From assembly GCF_040436345.1 (NCBI RefSeq), contig NC_133218.1, positions 21,431,570-21,495,569 of the forward strand: a stretch of DNA of 64,000 bases, given 5' to 3'. Below, piece by piece: positions 1-27,439 of this stretch. A model generated the notes under the pieces. The model was not told the origin of the DNA. It ran no database searches and saw nothing but the letters and a program-made list of their open reading frames with translations. Origin of the DNA: Pagrus major. Taxonomy: Eukaryota; Chordata; Actinopteri; Spariformes; Sparidae. Positions within the stretch are counted from its first letter, which is position 1, and each line of letters opens with the position of its first letter. Made by a program: the position numbers and the translations under genes.

Positions 1-177
1 TAAAACTGTAAATATCTCTTATTCTTTTCCAAAACTACAGAGTGCACCTTTAACTCCACACCTCCCTTGTAAGGATATTAGATGATGATGATGATTATTT
101 AATAGTTACGATATATAGTACATAACAGCTATTGCTGCAACCAAGGATTAATATCATGAATGATTATTGATATTCAG

Positions 178-183
178 TTTATT
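178..183 (-). promoter_or_regulatory. Possible gas2 poly(A) signal AATAAA
   Basis: On the minus strand AATAAA lies about 224 nt downstream of the gas2 stop codon, a suitable distance for a short 3-prime UTR. No transcript evidence; other signals outside the window are possible. Positions 1-406 otherwise show no gene. Confidence 0.4.
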
Positions 184-406
184 ATCATGTATGAAATGCA
201 GCAAATCCTCACATTAAAGAAGCTGGAGCCAGCACATGTTTGGTATACATTACAACATAATAATCAGCTAAGACGACTGTTAGAAAACATGGGATTTCCT
301 TTTAAACGTGAACTATATGTTACATCGTAACCTTGTACAGTTTGGTCTGATTAAATGTTCACCGCTGCTGCTCAGAGCCTGAAGCAGGAGCGAGCAGTTT
401 GAGAGT

Positions 407-13596
<13,190 letters not shown>

Positions 13597-15854
13597 GCTT
13601 CAGCTGCAATCAGTCTTTGATGGACCCTGGTGAACCAAATAAAAGTGTTTGGGGGTTTTTTTTACGCCCTTGTTGGGTTTTGTTTTGACATTTTGCATCA
13701 GTCTTAGCCGTGCCTCACTGGATGAGACAGTCTCAGATTGCTCCATAGAGAAGCTCAGGGAGGAGAAACTTTGCCAAACCAACTGGTTAACCTTTATCCT
13801 TAAAGTCTTTTCTTTTGTAAAACCAAAAAATGCTGTCTGAAAACACCTCAGATAAAGTGAAAATGTCATCTTTCTGAGTTGCAACTACAACTGCAGTTCT
13901 TACCAACTGTCAAGAACCAGTGGGTGTTTTCCGCCCTCCATCCTGAGGGATAAGAAGTGAAGCCAATATAGTTTAGTTGCAGTAACTTTCCACTTATTTG
14001 TTGTTAAACAGATAACCATGTATGGGAGGGGTGCTTCCTGAGCTTAGAGGATATAACTTGAATCTAGAGAAGGATTCGGGGGGATTAACTTGACAATGCA
14101 CTGTGCATACAGTTGTGCTGTCATTTTGTTCCTCCATGATCATGTTTGTATAAACTACTTCAACTTAAGTCATCGGTGTCTCTGAATTTTCTTCATCTCT
14201 CCTGAATGGTCAAGCGAGCCGAAATTCCACTGGGCTGGCACCTGGACATGCGCCTCCATAAGGATATGTTTTACCAAGCAAAGCCTGACAGTTACTGCCG
14301 TGCGTGTAGTCACTTGCTTTCTCCGGACGTTGTATGTTTTTTAATCCTATTTGTATTGCCATGAAAGAGTTTTTGTAAATATTCCCAACATTTTTTAAAT
14401 ACTTTGATACTGTTAAAATGTAGTGAGTTATAATGAGCCAGCTCAGCAAAGTGTCTGTCAAAACACAACATAGAACTGGAACAATTCCTCTTGTTTATCC
14501 CGTCTGTAAAGAGATCCCTTCTTCCCATGAAAGAAACAGTTTGGGTTCGCTCAGTCATTTTTGTGTAATATTCCCTCTCTTTTTCAGACATGTTGCCTTG
14601 CTGAGCAGTGATCAAAGGGATTTATGTACCAAACACACATTACTTTGTGTGATTGTTGAAGCTTCGTGTTATTTGATGAAAGGCTTGTGAGTATTTTTTA
14701 AAGGCAGTCTTGGTAAGAATATGAAGCTATCCTTCAAGAAAGCAATAAATAATTAAAACATAATGGTTTTTGAGAGTTATAATGGTGGCAGTGAAAACAC
14801 AGAGCTGTCTTGCACATGTACAAAAGCAATAATAACATGTTGAAACAAATTTTTACACGCTGGCTTCCATGCGTGGATCTTATACTCACAGCCAAACAAT
14901 ACACACGATCATTAATCAAAGGGATTAAACTGACTGACTGCAGGTTTAATAAGACGTACAGCTGCAGCCCCGAGCCGGTCTCCTGGTGCCGCTACATGGC
15001 TCATTTGTCCTGTTCCCAGAGCAGCTTCCATCATAAAGCTCAGCCCCATGCAGAGACTTGCTCTGACTGCCAGTAACGCTCGCTGCTAATCAGCTGGAAT
15101 TAAGACAACAACACATGCAGTGGGTCAGTGGGTCTGCTGGGTAATATACAGCAGAGACGGAGGCTCGGTTTGTGCCACATGACTGACTTTAAACTTTAAT
15201 TGTAAAGCAACAAGACTAAGCAGGCATTCAGACAAAAAAAACAGGCCTGAATTAGGGAGAAACAGTTCAGGCTTCTCGAATACCAGCGATGCACAAAGGT
15301 TTTTAATACTGTGAGATTGAAGTTTATCGCTCTGGAAAGCTATCAATTATCTCATCTTTTTTTCTTTTTTTGCAACAATTACTTGGTAAACAGTAGAAAT
15401 ACAGTATTCATGTTACAAAGAAATCCACAAAGAATCTGTGCCTGCATGTAAATGATTAGTCAATTCAGCACCTTGCTCGATCACGTTGTGTGATGCTGAA
15501 GCACCTGAGCGTCATCAGACAGTCATCATTCAAATGAATGAGAGGGCTGCATTTTTCAGGCAGGAATACTGAATCCCTAACCGATCATAGCTCTACGACG
15601 CATGACGTCTGCAGTGTGTTTTTTGTTCAATCATCAGCACGTTTTGCCTGCCTGATTTTGTTTTGCCCTGCTCAGACTTTGTTGATTTGTTTTTATGGTT
15701 GATTTTTCCTTTATTTTTGTGCTTCTTATATGTGTAAGTAGGCTATGTTGTTAAATGGCTTTCTTGGTCAGTTTTTACGATTGGGAGCAGCCGTGCTCAA
15801 GGGAATCAAGCTGTAAGAATCGACAGCAGTAGTGGCTCTGTGAGGCTATACTTA

Positions 15855-15988
15855 GGTACAGGTGTGTTTTGAGCTAAATGCTAACATGAGTAACAATTCA
15901 AACATGCTGATGTTTATAGTATATATATATGGTATAAAATTACCAACATTTTTGCTCACCGTGTTAACAGCATGCTAACATTTTCTAA
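15855..15988. repeat. Dispersed repeat fragment (GCTAAATGCTAACAT type)
   Basis: Contains GAGCTAAATGCTAACATG ... AACATGCTGATGTTTA ... CAGCATGCTAACATTT, the opposite strand of the same family as 3585-3705. Confidence 0.55.
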
Positions 15989-15990
15989 TA

Positions 15991-16260
15991 GGGGTCGACT
16001 GATATGGCTTTTTCAGGACAGATACCAATACTGATCATTAGAAATCAAGGAGACTGAAAACCGATGCTTGAGACCGATATTCATCTGCAGTGAAAATGAA
16101 AATCTTTGTGTCAAAAAGATAATTCAGTGTTCATAGGCTATTAATTGTGTCATGTTGCCAATCAGATCGTGTTCTGGGCGGGACATTGTGTGAGTAGCAC
16201 GTTAACATAATAGCTTATTTAATCGGCAAAAGGTCAGAATATCCACAAAGACAGATTTAG
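15991..16260. repeat. Dispersed repeat (GGGGTCGACTGATAT type)
   Basis: GGGGTCGACTGATATGGCTT ... GATACCAATACTGAT ... TCTTTGTGTCAAAAAGATAA ... CTGGGCGGGACATTGTGTG matches a frequent teleost dispersed repeat. It abuts the preceding repeat. Confidence 0.6.
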
Positions 16261-19200
16261 TTTCTGGGGATCACAGTTCCATCCTTAGAGCCACGTTGCC
16301 TCTATGGCTAATAAGAGTCTCACCTCTAACGAAGACTTTATCTTTAGTAAAATAACCAAGTGAAAGCACATCTGGAGAGCAGATGTTTAGGATCCAGACA
16401 AGCGGCATCGCAGCCGGTTGTTTGAGCTCATTTATAGTTGTGTACCACCTGTGTTTTTTCATTGAAGTACCTGTGGCTCAGTGTTGCAGACCGTCATTAC
16501 GAGTTCAAGTGTAGTTTGTAGTAAAGTTGCCTGACATCAGCATAAACTTGATGACAAATCCCTCACCATGATTACAGAGGAACTAGGCCAAAGACATACA
16601 TACACAATGCATGTCAGTGAATTCTGGGCTCACTGAGGATGTTGTAGACGTACGATTCTGACTGGATCTATAGTGAAAAGGTCCTTTTGTAAACACATCA
16701 TGTGGATGTGGGACAGGTATATGTGGAGGGGGCTGCCTGCCAAGTTTGAGGATGGTTTACAGGTTGACCATCAGGGCATGAGAGCCTCTGTCTCTAACAA
16801 AAACATCCAGGTGCAATATTCACACCTCCGCTACAGGATGCCTCTACTGGGAAGAGAAGGCAAAGGTCATGTACGGGCCTAGATCTCAGACACTAGCAGC
16901 CTTTATGCTCCTGCAGAGCTGAGGGCCCATGTCTGCAAACACACACACACTGGTGCACCCACACACACACAGGCCCATGCATGTATCACTTTCTATTCCA
17001 CCTCATTTACTTTGCAAAACCTTTAATGTTTCCAAAGTAAGATTTGGTCCAGTGGTTTCACAGCCTTTAATTGTGTTTTCTCAATAAAAGCGAACATCCT
17101 TGCAGCCTAACCGGCTGTTAGCGGGAAACAGCCAAAATTACACACCAGCCGACCTGAAAAATGTGTGTGAAAATGACGGATCTGAGCTGGAGCGTTGGCT
17201 TAAATGCCTGAACGTGTGCTGTATGTATGCAAGATGACAGGGTGATGGATGATTCGAACAGCGGTGTCTCCAGAGAATGAAACCAAAGCGCCTGTCTGGT
17301 AAACAACTAACTTCACAACTAGTTAACAAAAATCCTGTTTCCTTACATGACAGGCGCAGCTCTCATGTTTACTTTGTCGAAGCCCCAAGCGTGTCACTGC
17401 CTTTGCAGAATCATGTCTTCAGTCAGGAACATGAGTTTCAGTATTTGAGTTTGACCTGCAGTCAGTCTAGTTCTGTCTTCAGAGTCTCCGCGTCAAAAAC
17501 TTTTCATAAAATATCCAGATGAATAACTTTGTGGACGTCCGGCAGCACTGCTGGCAGCAGCAGCTTTGAGTCAGTGATCTGCTGTCTCAGGTGTCAGCTG
17601 TAGGATTGTATCAGCTTAAAGAGGTCATGTAAAACTAAATGAACAACAGGTATTGAATGTGCAGGTTTCAGCTATAGTGGCGCTCTCACCCTATGGCTTC
17701 TCTTCAGCTGCTTCTAGACTAAATAAACCTGATATCAACACAGGATGGAAAGGTCTGTCGCCTGCTGCTCAACAGTGGAGACTCACTGTGCGCCAGCTCC
17801 GGTGAAACACAATAAAATACAACTTTGGCACCAAGATTTTAAAAAGAATCTCCCATTGAGTATTTTATTGTGAGTAAAATAAATAAGCGGTGACCACCTC
17901 AGAACAGTGAGTTCATTGAGTGAATTCTGACTCAACCTTTTGTGACTGAGGCCATGAAGGGTCAGACCGCAGGAGCATGTCGGACGATTCATTTCTACAC
18001 GTGAGATTAACAAATGTTCAAATCTTGCCTTGGATAATTACTAGTTATTTGTTTTGTTCACTGAACAAAAAAGCCATTTTAAAAAAGACATTAAATAATA
18101 AAGACTAAAGAAAAGACTGATGAGCTGAACAATTTTATACCAATTATTTAAAATTCTTAAACTGCTGTGTCATAAAGAAGAGGGATAGCATTTTACATTA
18201 TTACAAAATAGTTATGAGTTAGAAGTAAGGACCTGCTCTTAAACAAAAAAATAACTGAAAACATAACTAGATAAGGCAAATCCACATTACTGAGGAAGAT
18301 ACAGTTTCATGTTGATGTGTTTTTACCGTCATCATTATCGTAATTAAAACATTTCATTCCTTACTCATAAAGCATTGTAAAAAGAGATGTAGCTTTGAAT
18401 GGTAAACATACTTACAGACAGCAACAGCAGAATTCTTCAGAAGATTTCCTTTTTGATAAAAGTTTCTTCACTGTATCTTCTCGCCCCTATTTTTCCTCTC
18501 ATCACTCAGAGCCAGATGTTCACCGCCCTCAGGTTCTCCACATGTAGTAAAAGTTCACAGTGCTGCTGCAGAGGGGCTGCCGTCACTTTTAAAACAAACT
18601 CTCTTGTACACGCCTGCAAGTTTGTGGTGTCAACTTACAAGGTGGGTGACTGAAGATCATCACAGCGGGTAACTCACTTGTCAAGTTCCTTTTTTCCCTG
18701 TTTTAGTTGAAAACTTTATCTGACGTGTGATGAGCAATTTCTTACACAGGTGAAAATTAAGTAAATTACAATAAAAAAAATATTTATTAAGTTATTTCAA
18801 TTATCTATGACAGGTTATGTGAATGTGTTTAAATAGCTACAGTATGTTCACAGTTTTACTAGATGAAGGGAATAAAATGAGAGAATATTAATCACATAAT
18901 TGAGAATTATTTGTAATTTGAGGGCACAATTTATCAAAAACTCTGTGGTGACCCATCAACCAGGATTTAGGGCAGTTTTAATTTTCCTCTTAGATTAATC
19001 TGATAGAGTGGAGATGTAGTTTGAAGGTGCAGTGTGTTTACAATAACTTCTTATATAAAACCTGACAATACACGCTACCCTGTCTTTTTTCATCATATTT
19101 ATCTAATGAGATGTTCAGGCCTACATGTACATGTTCGATGCTTTCATATCTCATTAATTCACAACACTTTCACTTGTGTTAGGTTGGTAATTTACCTGTT

Positions 19201-20118
19201 GGGCCACAGACTAAAGAAAATGACAACTTTCTTTCTCCTGAGGATGCAAAGTCTGGAGGACAAGGCATGTCCTCTCAGTTCTGTTCCTTGTCTTTCTTGA
19301 CATCCTTCCTCCTGAAGGTCAGACGTATTTGTGTCTCTGTGTGTCTCTGTGCACTCCAATACAGGCACAAAGAGCCTTTTGACTAAACCATCAAAATGTT
19401 TATAAAATAATTTATTTTCATCATATATTTTGTGTTCAGTCCGCTACATTTGTTTGGTTTTTTTTTGAAAGTAGCACACACACCTGTCACTTGCTTCAGG
19501 TCTTGTGCCCCCTACAGGCTGTGAATATCGTTACAGATAGACCAAAAAGATGGGATTGAACCGACCAACACTACCGTACAGCAAGTGTTGGCACATATGC
19601 TCCATGGAGTTATGATATGCAAAAATCACAGTGCCACTTTCTGCCACCAGATGGCACTAGAGTAAGACGTTTTCAAATCCTGCACATAGCGGCTTTAAAT
19701 TTAAGGCTGTGCAGACAAATGTCGGACCATTTCTTGTCTAATGCCACCAATTCTCACTGTATTAGTGCATTTCATACAATGATTTCAAAAAAATATGTTT
19801 ATTTGTTCAATAATGTGTTTTAACAGTGAGCATTTATTTTAAAGTGCAGAAATACAAATCGAAACATTTTCAGATCCGTCTCGTTCAGACTGAGATGAAA
19901 TGACTCATTGACTGTATTGACTAGTAATATCTCTTCTACTTTTTTTGCTCATTAATATTTTAATTACTGCTGCCAGGACAATGTGGGTGTTAATTACACT
20001 TCCTCAAAGGATAAGGTTTTTTTTCTTTTTTAATAGCAGCGGAAAGCAGCTTCAGGGCCTCAATCAGTCAAGTAGGTGGTGGAAGCAACCACAAGCTAAC
20101 CCCAATATTCTTACCTCC

Positions 20119-20122
<4 letters not shown>

Positions 20123-20194
<72 letters not shown>
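20123..20194. repeat. (TG)n microsatellite, 72 bp
   Basis: 36 uninterrupted units. Confidence 0.97.
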
Positions 20195-20195
<1 letters not shown>

Positions 20196-20379
20196 TGAAG
20201 TCCCAGGTGTGGCTGCGGGTTCATTTGCAGCTCTCTCTCTCAGGGGACGAGTCCCTCATGTCACCGCGTCTATCAGACACTCCCCTCTTCCTCCATCAGT
20301 ACACCACCCTGCTGCCCTCCTGCTCATTTGCACTGGTTAGTATTCATCTGACCTAAAGTATGCTATTGTGAATATTAAT

Positions 20380-20382
<3 letters not shown>

Positions 20383-20441
<59 letters not shown>
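20383..20441. repeat. (TG)n microsatellite, 59 bp
   Basis: About 29 units, in the same orientation as the tract 190 bp upstream. Confidence 0.97.
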
Positions 20442-20443
<2 letters not shown>

Positions 20444-21779
20444 TGCAGGATTAGTCTCACTTCATGCAACATGCATTTAAGATTAGATATCATCAAAACA
20501 TTTTTTTTTTTTTTTGAATTCCTTTCCTTCCAAAACAGGCACAACACAATGAGCCTCCGGCGTGAATTGTGCTTCTGAGGCAGCGACCTGTGAATCACAT
20601 CCTGTCCTTGTTATAGAGGCCATGTGCCTTTGAGCAGGTATGGTATAGCGGACATACTGATGATGGTTTAAAGACCTGTTAAACCAATTTAATAATGACT
20701 CAGAAGCACCCACAGAGTTAATAAATAGTCCCTCAGCACCTGGAACGCAGCCTGGATTGTAAAAGGAAGCCGCAGACAACAATGTGAGGTTGTACACGGG
20801 CACAACTTAAAGGATAAGGCCCACAAGAAGACCAAAAGCAACCATGAAATGATATATTGACTACAGTCTTTGTGTTTTAGGTTGAATATGTTGCTTAACA
20901 AAATCTATTCAGTTGTTATTTCAATGAAAACCTGTCTTATAACTCCACCCTTCTTATTAAATACACACTGACATGTATTTTAACAGGACATCTGCCTGGC
21001 AGTGAGAAAATGATTGAATTAAAACAATGTCTCAGCTACACGACGTGGATCAGCACACACATGACAGATGGCATCTCAGGTTGCCAAGACAACTGAACCC
21101 TAATCCGCCTCCCTCTTATCCCCGCTGCAATGGTGATGGTGGAGGTGGAGGTGGCGGCGGTGGTGGGGGTCGATAATTCAGCACAGGGCACCATGTGCTG
21201 TGTACCACTCAAATTGGTCCCCTGGGTCAAGAGGACCTGAGGCTCATCAGATGGGGACACACTTATTAGAGACTCACAAGTGTTTTATCATTCTGTCAGA
21301 TTAGAGCAGATCTCATTTTGAGGTGGAAGGAGGTGCGTTCAAGTGAGTGAATAGTTTCTTTTGTGTGTGTGTGTGTGCATGTGTCAAATACAGTTGTCTC
21401 TTTAAAAAAATCTGAAAACTGCAAACTTAAAGCACATTTCCCACTTTACATTCAGTTCAGATGTGAAGGTTTTGGTGCAGAGCTTGCTTTTTATTCTTTC
21501 ACACGTGAACGTCGTACAAGTTGACAATACTTTTGTACATTTAAAGGAGAATTACACCAATTTTACACATAAATATCTAGTATATTAGTATATAGTATAC
21601 TATATTATATTAGTATATATCCGGTTATTAGTCTCAGCCTGTCTTCTGTGGGTTATTTAAGCACATAAGAGGCAAAAACTTCATAAAACACACCTATGTT
21701 ACAAACAGTGTGCACAAAGTTTAAGAGATGAGCGCATTTATCAGACAGGGATGATCCTGCTTCAATTATGAGAAATGCA

Positions 21780-22330
21780 GCAGCTAGTATTTTTGTAGCT
21801 TGGTATAGGGACTGAAGTCAAAGTTATCTCAGGCTAATCGCCGGGATATAATGTTTCTGCAAACCACAGTTTGATGTGGCACAGGTTATGTACCATATTG
21901 CCATTTTTACAAAACGTGCTGCCAAACAGGCGACTGCAGTTCCAGTCTGCATTGTAGCATTTCTTATCATGACACCACTGGCTAGTTTTAAGGAGAACAG
22001 GTGTGTTGTTTTTGGTGACCAAAAGCGAATATTTTTCACAGGAAGTCGGACCATCTCCATCCGTGATTATGGCAACCAAAACAGGTGTTTTTTATAAGCC
22101 AAACTCTGATGTTTTCCTGACCATGACCAAGTGGTTTTTGTGCCTAAACCTAACCAGAGCATAAGCACAGCGTTGTGACAAGAGAGAAATAAAATATTGA
22201 ACCGAAACAAACGTAAAGTTGCAACATAAAGAAACATAAAGTTTAACTTATATGTGGTTTTGCAGAAACGTACTTAGCTGACATTTATTGTGGCGATTGG
22301 GTTTGAGTCCAAGATATCTTGGCCTTCAAG
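21780..22330. repeat. Probable dispersed repeat
   Basis: Includes GTGCCTAAACCTAACCAGAG, a phrase recurrent in percomorph repeats, near 22140. The outer limits are uncertain. Overlapping short open frames on both strands here are not protein-like. Confidence 0.4.
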
Positions 22331-23804
22331 TGCATCAAGTTTCACCATTTTATTTATTTTTTTTATCTTGTGCCTCCTGTCTTTATGGAAGTAATCACCA
22401 TTTTTACATTAGCCTCATAATCACACTGGATTTTCATCTATATGTCAGTTTTATTTGAATCACTGAACAAATCCAAGATGTGGGAGTCGATTTATTCATT
22501 TGTAATTACCCCCAACAACAGTCCTTCAAGACCTTCTCACTCACATGAAGTGTCTTGGAGTTCCTTGAAATTTCTTCATATCTCATAAAATGTGCTATTA
22601 TATCCTACTGTGTTTCATGAGGAAATACTCCACTCTGCCTTTTTTCATCTCAGAGGAATTTATTGTGATGTTAATCATGCCAAAGCATCGTCTTAATTAC
22701 CACTGATTATTCCAACATAGTATTAAACCTGCCTCACTGTCACAGCCTGTCGGTGGCTGTGAGGTGTTCATATAAATGACTAATAAATAATCTGTCAGCC
22801 GCTCCTGCACATGACAAATGATTACTGGTTACCTCGGCTCAGGCTGGCAGGCCAGGGGGTCAGTAGCTGCAGGGCAGACCTTTTCGTTAATTAAACTACC
22901 TGTCACACTGAGCGTCTAAATGTGGAGCCCGTCTGGGAAATTACTCTACTCCACCTTCAAGTCTCAAATGGAAGTAAAAACACAGGAATATATATATTTT
23001 TTTACACTAATGTTGGGCATATTTTTTGCAATTCTCCTCCCTATATAAAACAAACCAATATCCAATATTGTAAAGAAAAATGGTTTGCATGGAGTGTTGA
23101 CACACGACCACCAGAGGGCAGCATAGTTACTTAATCACCAGCCTTTGATGCCAGACTAAAAAGGAAAAAGAGGAGCCATCTTTACTTTTAATGGAGTGGG
23201 GCGCAGCTATTGTGTTCACATGTTTGCTTTTAAGTTGAAAGAATAAAGACAGAGATTCACTCCAACACTGTGCAGGTCCTCCTCTTCATCCTACAACTGC
23301 AGACAGGACATGGACCGATCTTTGATGGGAATACCTGCATTTAAAAGTGCATTTCAGCACCTGTGTGCCCATGCAGCTCCATGGTTACCCCACAAAAGCT
23401 TAATGCATTTCAAAACACTCAGTCAGACGAAGAGAGGGCTGAGCTCCACGGGCGGCTGCCTCGCTGTCATTCGTCTCTCTGTCACTGTGATTCCAATCAC
23501 TGGGATTTTAACAAGATTACTGGGAGCGAGTGGAAGCAATGGAGTACCAGTGTAATGTAATTATCAAGTGATGGAGTGCCTGAAACAGCTGTATTATCAC
23601 CGGCCAGTCGCTTAACCCCTGTCAACATGTGAAGGATCGCACCCTCACTGCCCGTGTGGTGATGAACAAAGGTTTATCAGCATATATGAGCACTTTCATG
23701 ACTGAAGGTAGACATAATGAGGTTTAAGTAGAATATGGTTAAAAGAAGAAGAAGAGGGAGAAATGTGAATGTGCTTCATTGTTGAGTAAACCTGAACCTT
23801 GAGT

Positions 23805-23805
<1 letters not shown>

Positions 23806-23890
<85 letters not shown>

Positions 23891-23912
23891 GCACACACAC
23901 ACACACACACAC
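23806..23912. repeat. (CA)n microsatellite, 107 bp
   Basis: The longest dinucleotide tract of the window, with two CG interruptions (CGCACGCA) near 23887. Confidence 0.97.
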
Positions 23913-24199
23913 TCTGCAGGCTCACTCTTTCAGCCTCATGGTCCTAGTGTGTCTCCTGACAACCACATTTCTCTCTTCTACCACTTCCTTTTCACACAAG
24001 TATCCGAGTCTCCATAGCAACTCATCTCAGTTTTAGGAACATGGACAAAAGGCGCGGAAAAAAAGAAAAAAAAATAGGCAAGGACACACAAATAATACAT
24101 GTAGACGCACACTGATCAATAGAGCATGCACACAACTGCAGAAACGCAGACGTGTGTGATGCAGAGACACACAAACATCACTGCCACACCTCCACCTTT

Positions 24200-24560
24200 C
24201 ACTGAGAGGGGATTTAATTAAAGCTGATCGGAAACATTGTGTTTCCCTTTTCTGATGTTAACAAATAATATCTCACTGCATATTCTCATTTCATTTAATG
24301 TTATTTCCTCAGTCACAGAGGGATCTAATATCAATGTCGCCCAGACATTTGTTCGTCATAATGACATCACTCCAGCCTGAAGGCGTCTTGATGAAATGAC
24401 TTTGCGTCTGTCTGCATTTCTAATAAAGATTCTGTGTCGTGTCAATTGCTCAACGTCTCTCTTCATTAATTTATGTGAATGAGTTGAGTCCCCGATGAAT
24501 GAGGAGATGTTTCATATCAGCGTGCGCTGAGTCATTTCTTTATTTCTCTTTTCATAGGCA
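24200..24560. promoter_or_regulatory. Candidate conserved non-coding element
   Basis: Unique AT-rich segment with TTTAATTAAAG, TCATAATGACATCA, CTTCATTAATTTATG and TGAGTCATTTC (AP-1-like), free of repeats and reading frames. Confidence 0.28.
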
Positions 24561-25523
24561 GTGTTTACCGAAACTCTTTCAGATGTTCTGTGATGCGTCA
24601 TGAATGCAGAGGCGCACCGTCAGCAGAGGCAAACCAGGCATATGTTTGGGGCCCCCCCAAAGAAATCTGTGAAAAGGGCCCCCGACAAAACCCTATAAAC
24701 CCTCTTAAACCTCCCATAAAGGCACTACACTATCCACTTTCTGCCTCAAAATCAATTCTTCATGTGTTGATGATCACTGGCCTTATAATGTGAATTATCT
24801 ACAGGGAGACAATGTTGAAGTTATTAAGCTAAGTTTTTATTGTTCTTTTTTCAATAAAAATGTTTTTTATATTAGAAAATTCTACTAACATGAACACTGG
24901 AAATGAAAAATAGGGTTTGTGTTTTATACATGTTCCGTTATTTTCAGATTATTTATAACATAATGGTGATGAGCGCTGGTTAGAGACACCTCCTGGGAAT
25001 CTTTGCATCGGGCCCTTACAGACTACAGCATCACCACTGCATGCATGTGAACGAACTGTGGTTTTCTAAGATGTCTCTCACCTTCAGTCTTTGTCTTTAT
25101 TTATGATGCAACAAGGACTTCTGGGTTCACTTGCAAACAGTGGAGGAAAAAGTATTGAGAACATTTACTCCATCTATTCAGCATCGAACTCTGATCAGTC
25201 GTTGAACAGTTTGAACAAATCGATGCAGCAGAACCAGAGATATCGTCATATTTGTTACAACTTTTAATAATTGCTTTATAACACACTGTACTGAGATTTT
25301 AAGAGTTTATTATTGTACAGTTTTTGTCAACAGAATAATTTCCCCTATGACGACATGAACACAACATTTACACCTGTGGGTCACAACAATGTTACTAATT
25401 AACTATTCATACACCAGCCTTCACTTAAGGGAGAGTTATAGTTTAATATATTAATAAACATTTACTGTATAATATTAGTGTGTGTTATAAGCCATTTATT
25501 GTAAAAGCTAAAAAGGGGACATT

Positions 25524-25732
25524 TTAAAGGGGCTCTGTGGACCTTCTGTGTTGTGGTAGAGGCCAGTCATCAGTTTATGTTAGCGGACTCACTATCTGAC
25601 CCAAGTCCTTCACAAAGTAATCCACAGTCCAGTGATGGGGATGGTCTCATTTTTCACATCATGTTACTATCTGCTCACATACGGCCAATAAAAAAGTGAT
25701 TTGCTTCAAATTGTTACATAGAGCCCCTTTAA
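25524..25732. mobile_element. Short MITE with terminal inverted repeats
   Basis: 209 bp with ends TTAAAGGGGCTCTGTG and CATAGAGCCCCTTTAA (inverse of each other but for one base). No coding capacity. Typical small non-autonomous DNA transposon. Confidence 0.65.
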
Positions 25733-27439
25733 GTAAAGTGTTGCCCTTTAATGGTGATTGTGGTGAAGCTAATTTTAGCTGCTTTATTAACTGTTTAATG
25801 GTTTAATCTATAACAATGCATCACATTTTATAAATGGATCATATATTTTTTGTGTGAATTTTAAATCTGAAAAGCAACTACAGCTGTCAAACAAATACAG
25901 TGGAGTGTAAAGTACAATACTCCTCTCTGAAATCTAGCAGAGGAAAGTAAAGTACCTCAAAGTTGTACGAAACATACAAAAAAAAGACAAATCCTTAATT
26001 TAAACAGGCAGTTTCACTGATATGGGGATCTGAGAAAAATGCACATATTTGAGACACACATAAATTCACAAATACAAATACAGCTTCATAACTAACAAAT
26101 ATGTTTACGAGAATTTACTGCAAATATATAAGTGCAACCTTTTAATATGCTCCAGTGAAATAAGAGAATGAAACATCATGGGTTTTTTGGAGCTCATTCC
26201 TCTATTTACTCGAGTAAATGCACCAGGTTACTTTCCGCTGCTGCTTTCAGGGACTTGTTGAGCTTGACTGACTTGTTGAAGCCTCTGAAACAAAGACTTT
26301 GCATGTGTTTGTGTTTGTGTATGTCAGGGCAGACAGCAGGGTGTGTTACTTGTTTGAAACTTAAGTCGAGGAGCTGAGTCTCCATCTGAGTCAGAGGGGA
26401 GGAAGACTGACAGATGGACGGAGAGAGCGAGGGGATGAAGAAAAACCTTGCCCCTCTGTGGAGCGCCGGATTGACAGATTTACTGTGTGTGTACACGCTT
26501 GTTGTGTAGCAGCGGTCAGGGCGGTGTGAAGGCAACACCATTAAAATCACCTTGCTTGTTCAGTTGGGAGCGTGGGTGCAGAGGGGAGAAATAAGCTGTG
26601 TTTGATACGTCCATCACGGCACCTCACTGTCCGTCAGGCCAGATCTGCGAGCAGATATAGGTGTGCACAAAGGTTACAGTGTGTTTGTGTGGAAAAAAAA
26701 ACTTTTCAGAGATGGACAGTGTGTGACTCATCCGATATATCATTCAGATGTAGCATCTCTGCAGTGTCTGAGTCACCATGCAGCAGTGACAGAGTGAGGG
26801 AGAGCACCAGGGAGAGAGAGAGAGAGAAAGGAGAAGATAACAAAGGAAGCTGATATGATGAAAGAAAGATCATGACATTATCTTATCCTTTTCATGTGAC
26901 TCGTCTCTGCAGCGTGCTTCAGTCTGTCAGAGGCGTTATCTTAGTTGTAGGATTGATTTTGTGTCAATCAGGAGCTCAGAGGAGGTGCAGCCTTTGTGGA
27001 TGTTTTACAGAATCATCAACATCTGGCTTCAATGAGTCTGTACATTTCTCTCATATGTGATATTGAAAGGTGGGATCACACAGCAGCAGGTGTTTCTTTT
27101 GCATATCTGGGAGAATATTTCCGATAATGTGGAGAAATTACAGCCAGTAATGTAGTATTTTATGGGTTCATATTCTGGTGATCTCCTTTCATAACTCTAT
27201 AACTCAACCCCTCAATGAGGAATAACAATAAAATTCAGCCAGTCTTGGTGTAATTCTACCAGAAAACTGATGGGAGTTGTAGCCTTGCCCTTGTTTTTCA
27301 TCTAAAATATCAAGCTGCTCATTTTTCCATCATCTCTCCAAAGCAAATGTCAGAGGCAGCGTCTCCTGTGTGTTTTATCCTATTTGTTTATTGTCTGTCC
27401 CTTCTCTCCCACACACCCGTCCCAAGGTGTCGCCTCCCA

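Noticed and set aside
19020-19700. Possible MITE between GAAGGTGCAGTGTG and CACATAGCGGCTTTAAA
   Set aside because: Only short, imperfect end similarity; not enough to call.
20123-20356. Open frames of CVCVCV or THTHTH repeats around TG/CA tracts (also at 616-991, 20353-20598, 23696-24017, 38125-38515)
   Set aside because: Translations of dinucleotide microsatellites; no family resemblance.
24600-25045. Possible transposon between GGCGCACCGTCAGCAG and GGGCCCTTACAGACTACAGC
   Set aside because: Wording resembles a hAT-type fish repeat, but I could not match the two ends well enough to define an element.
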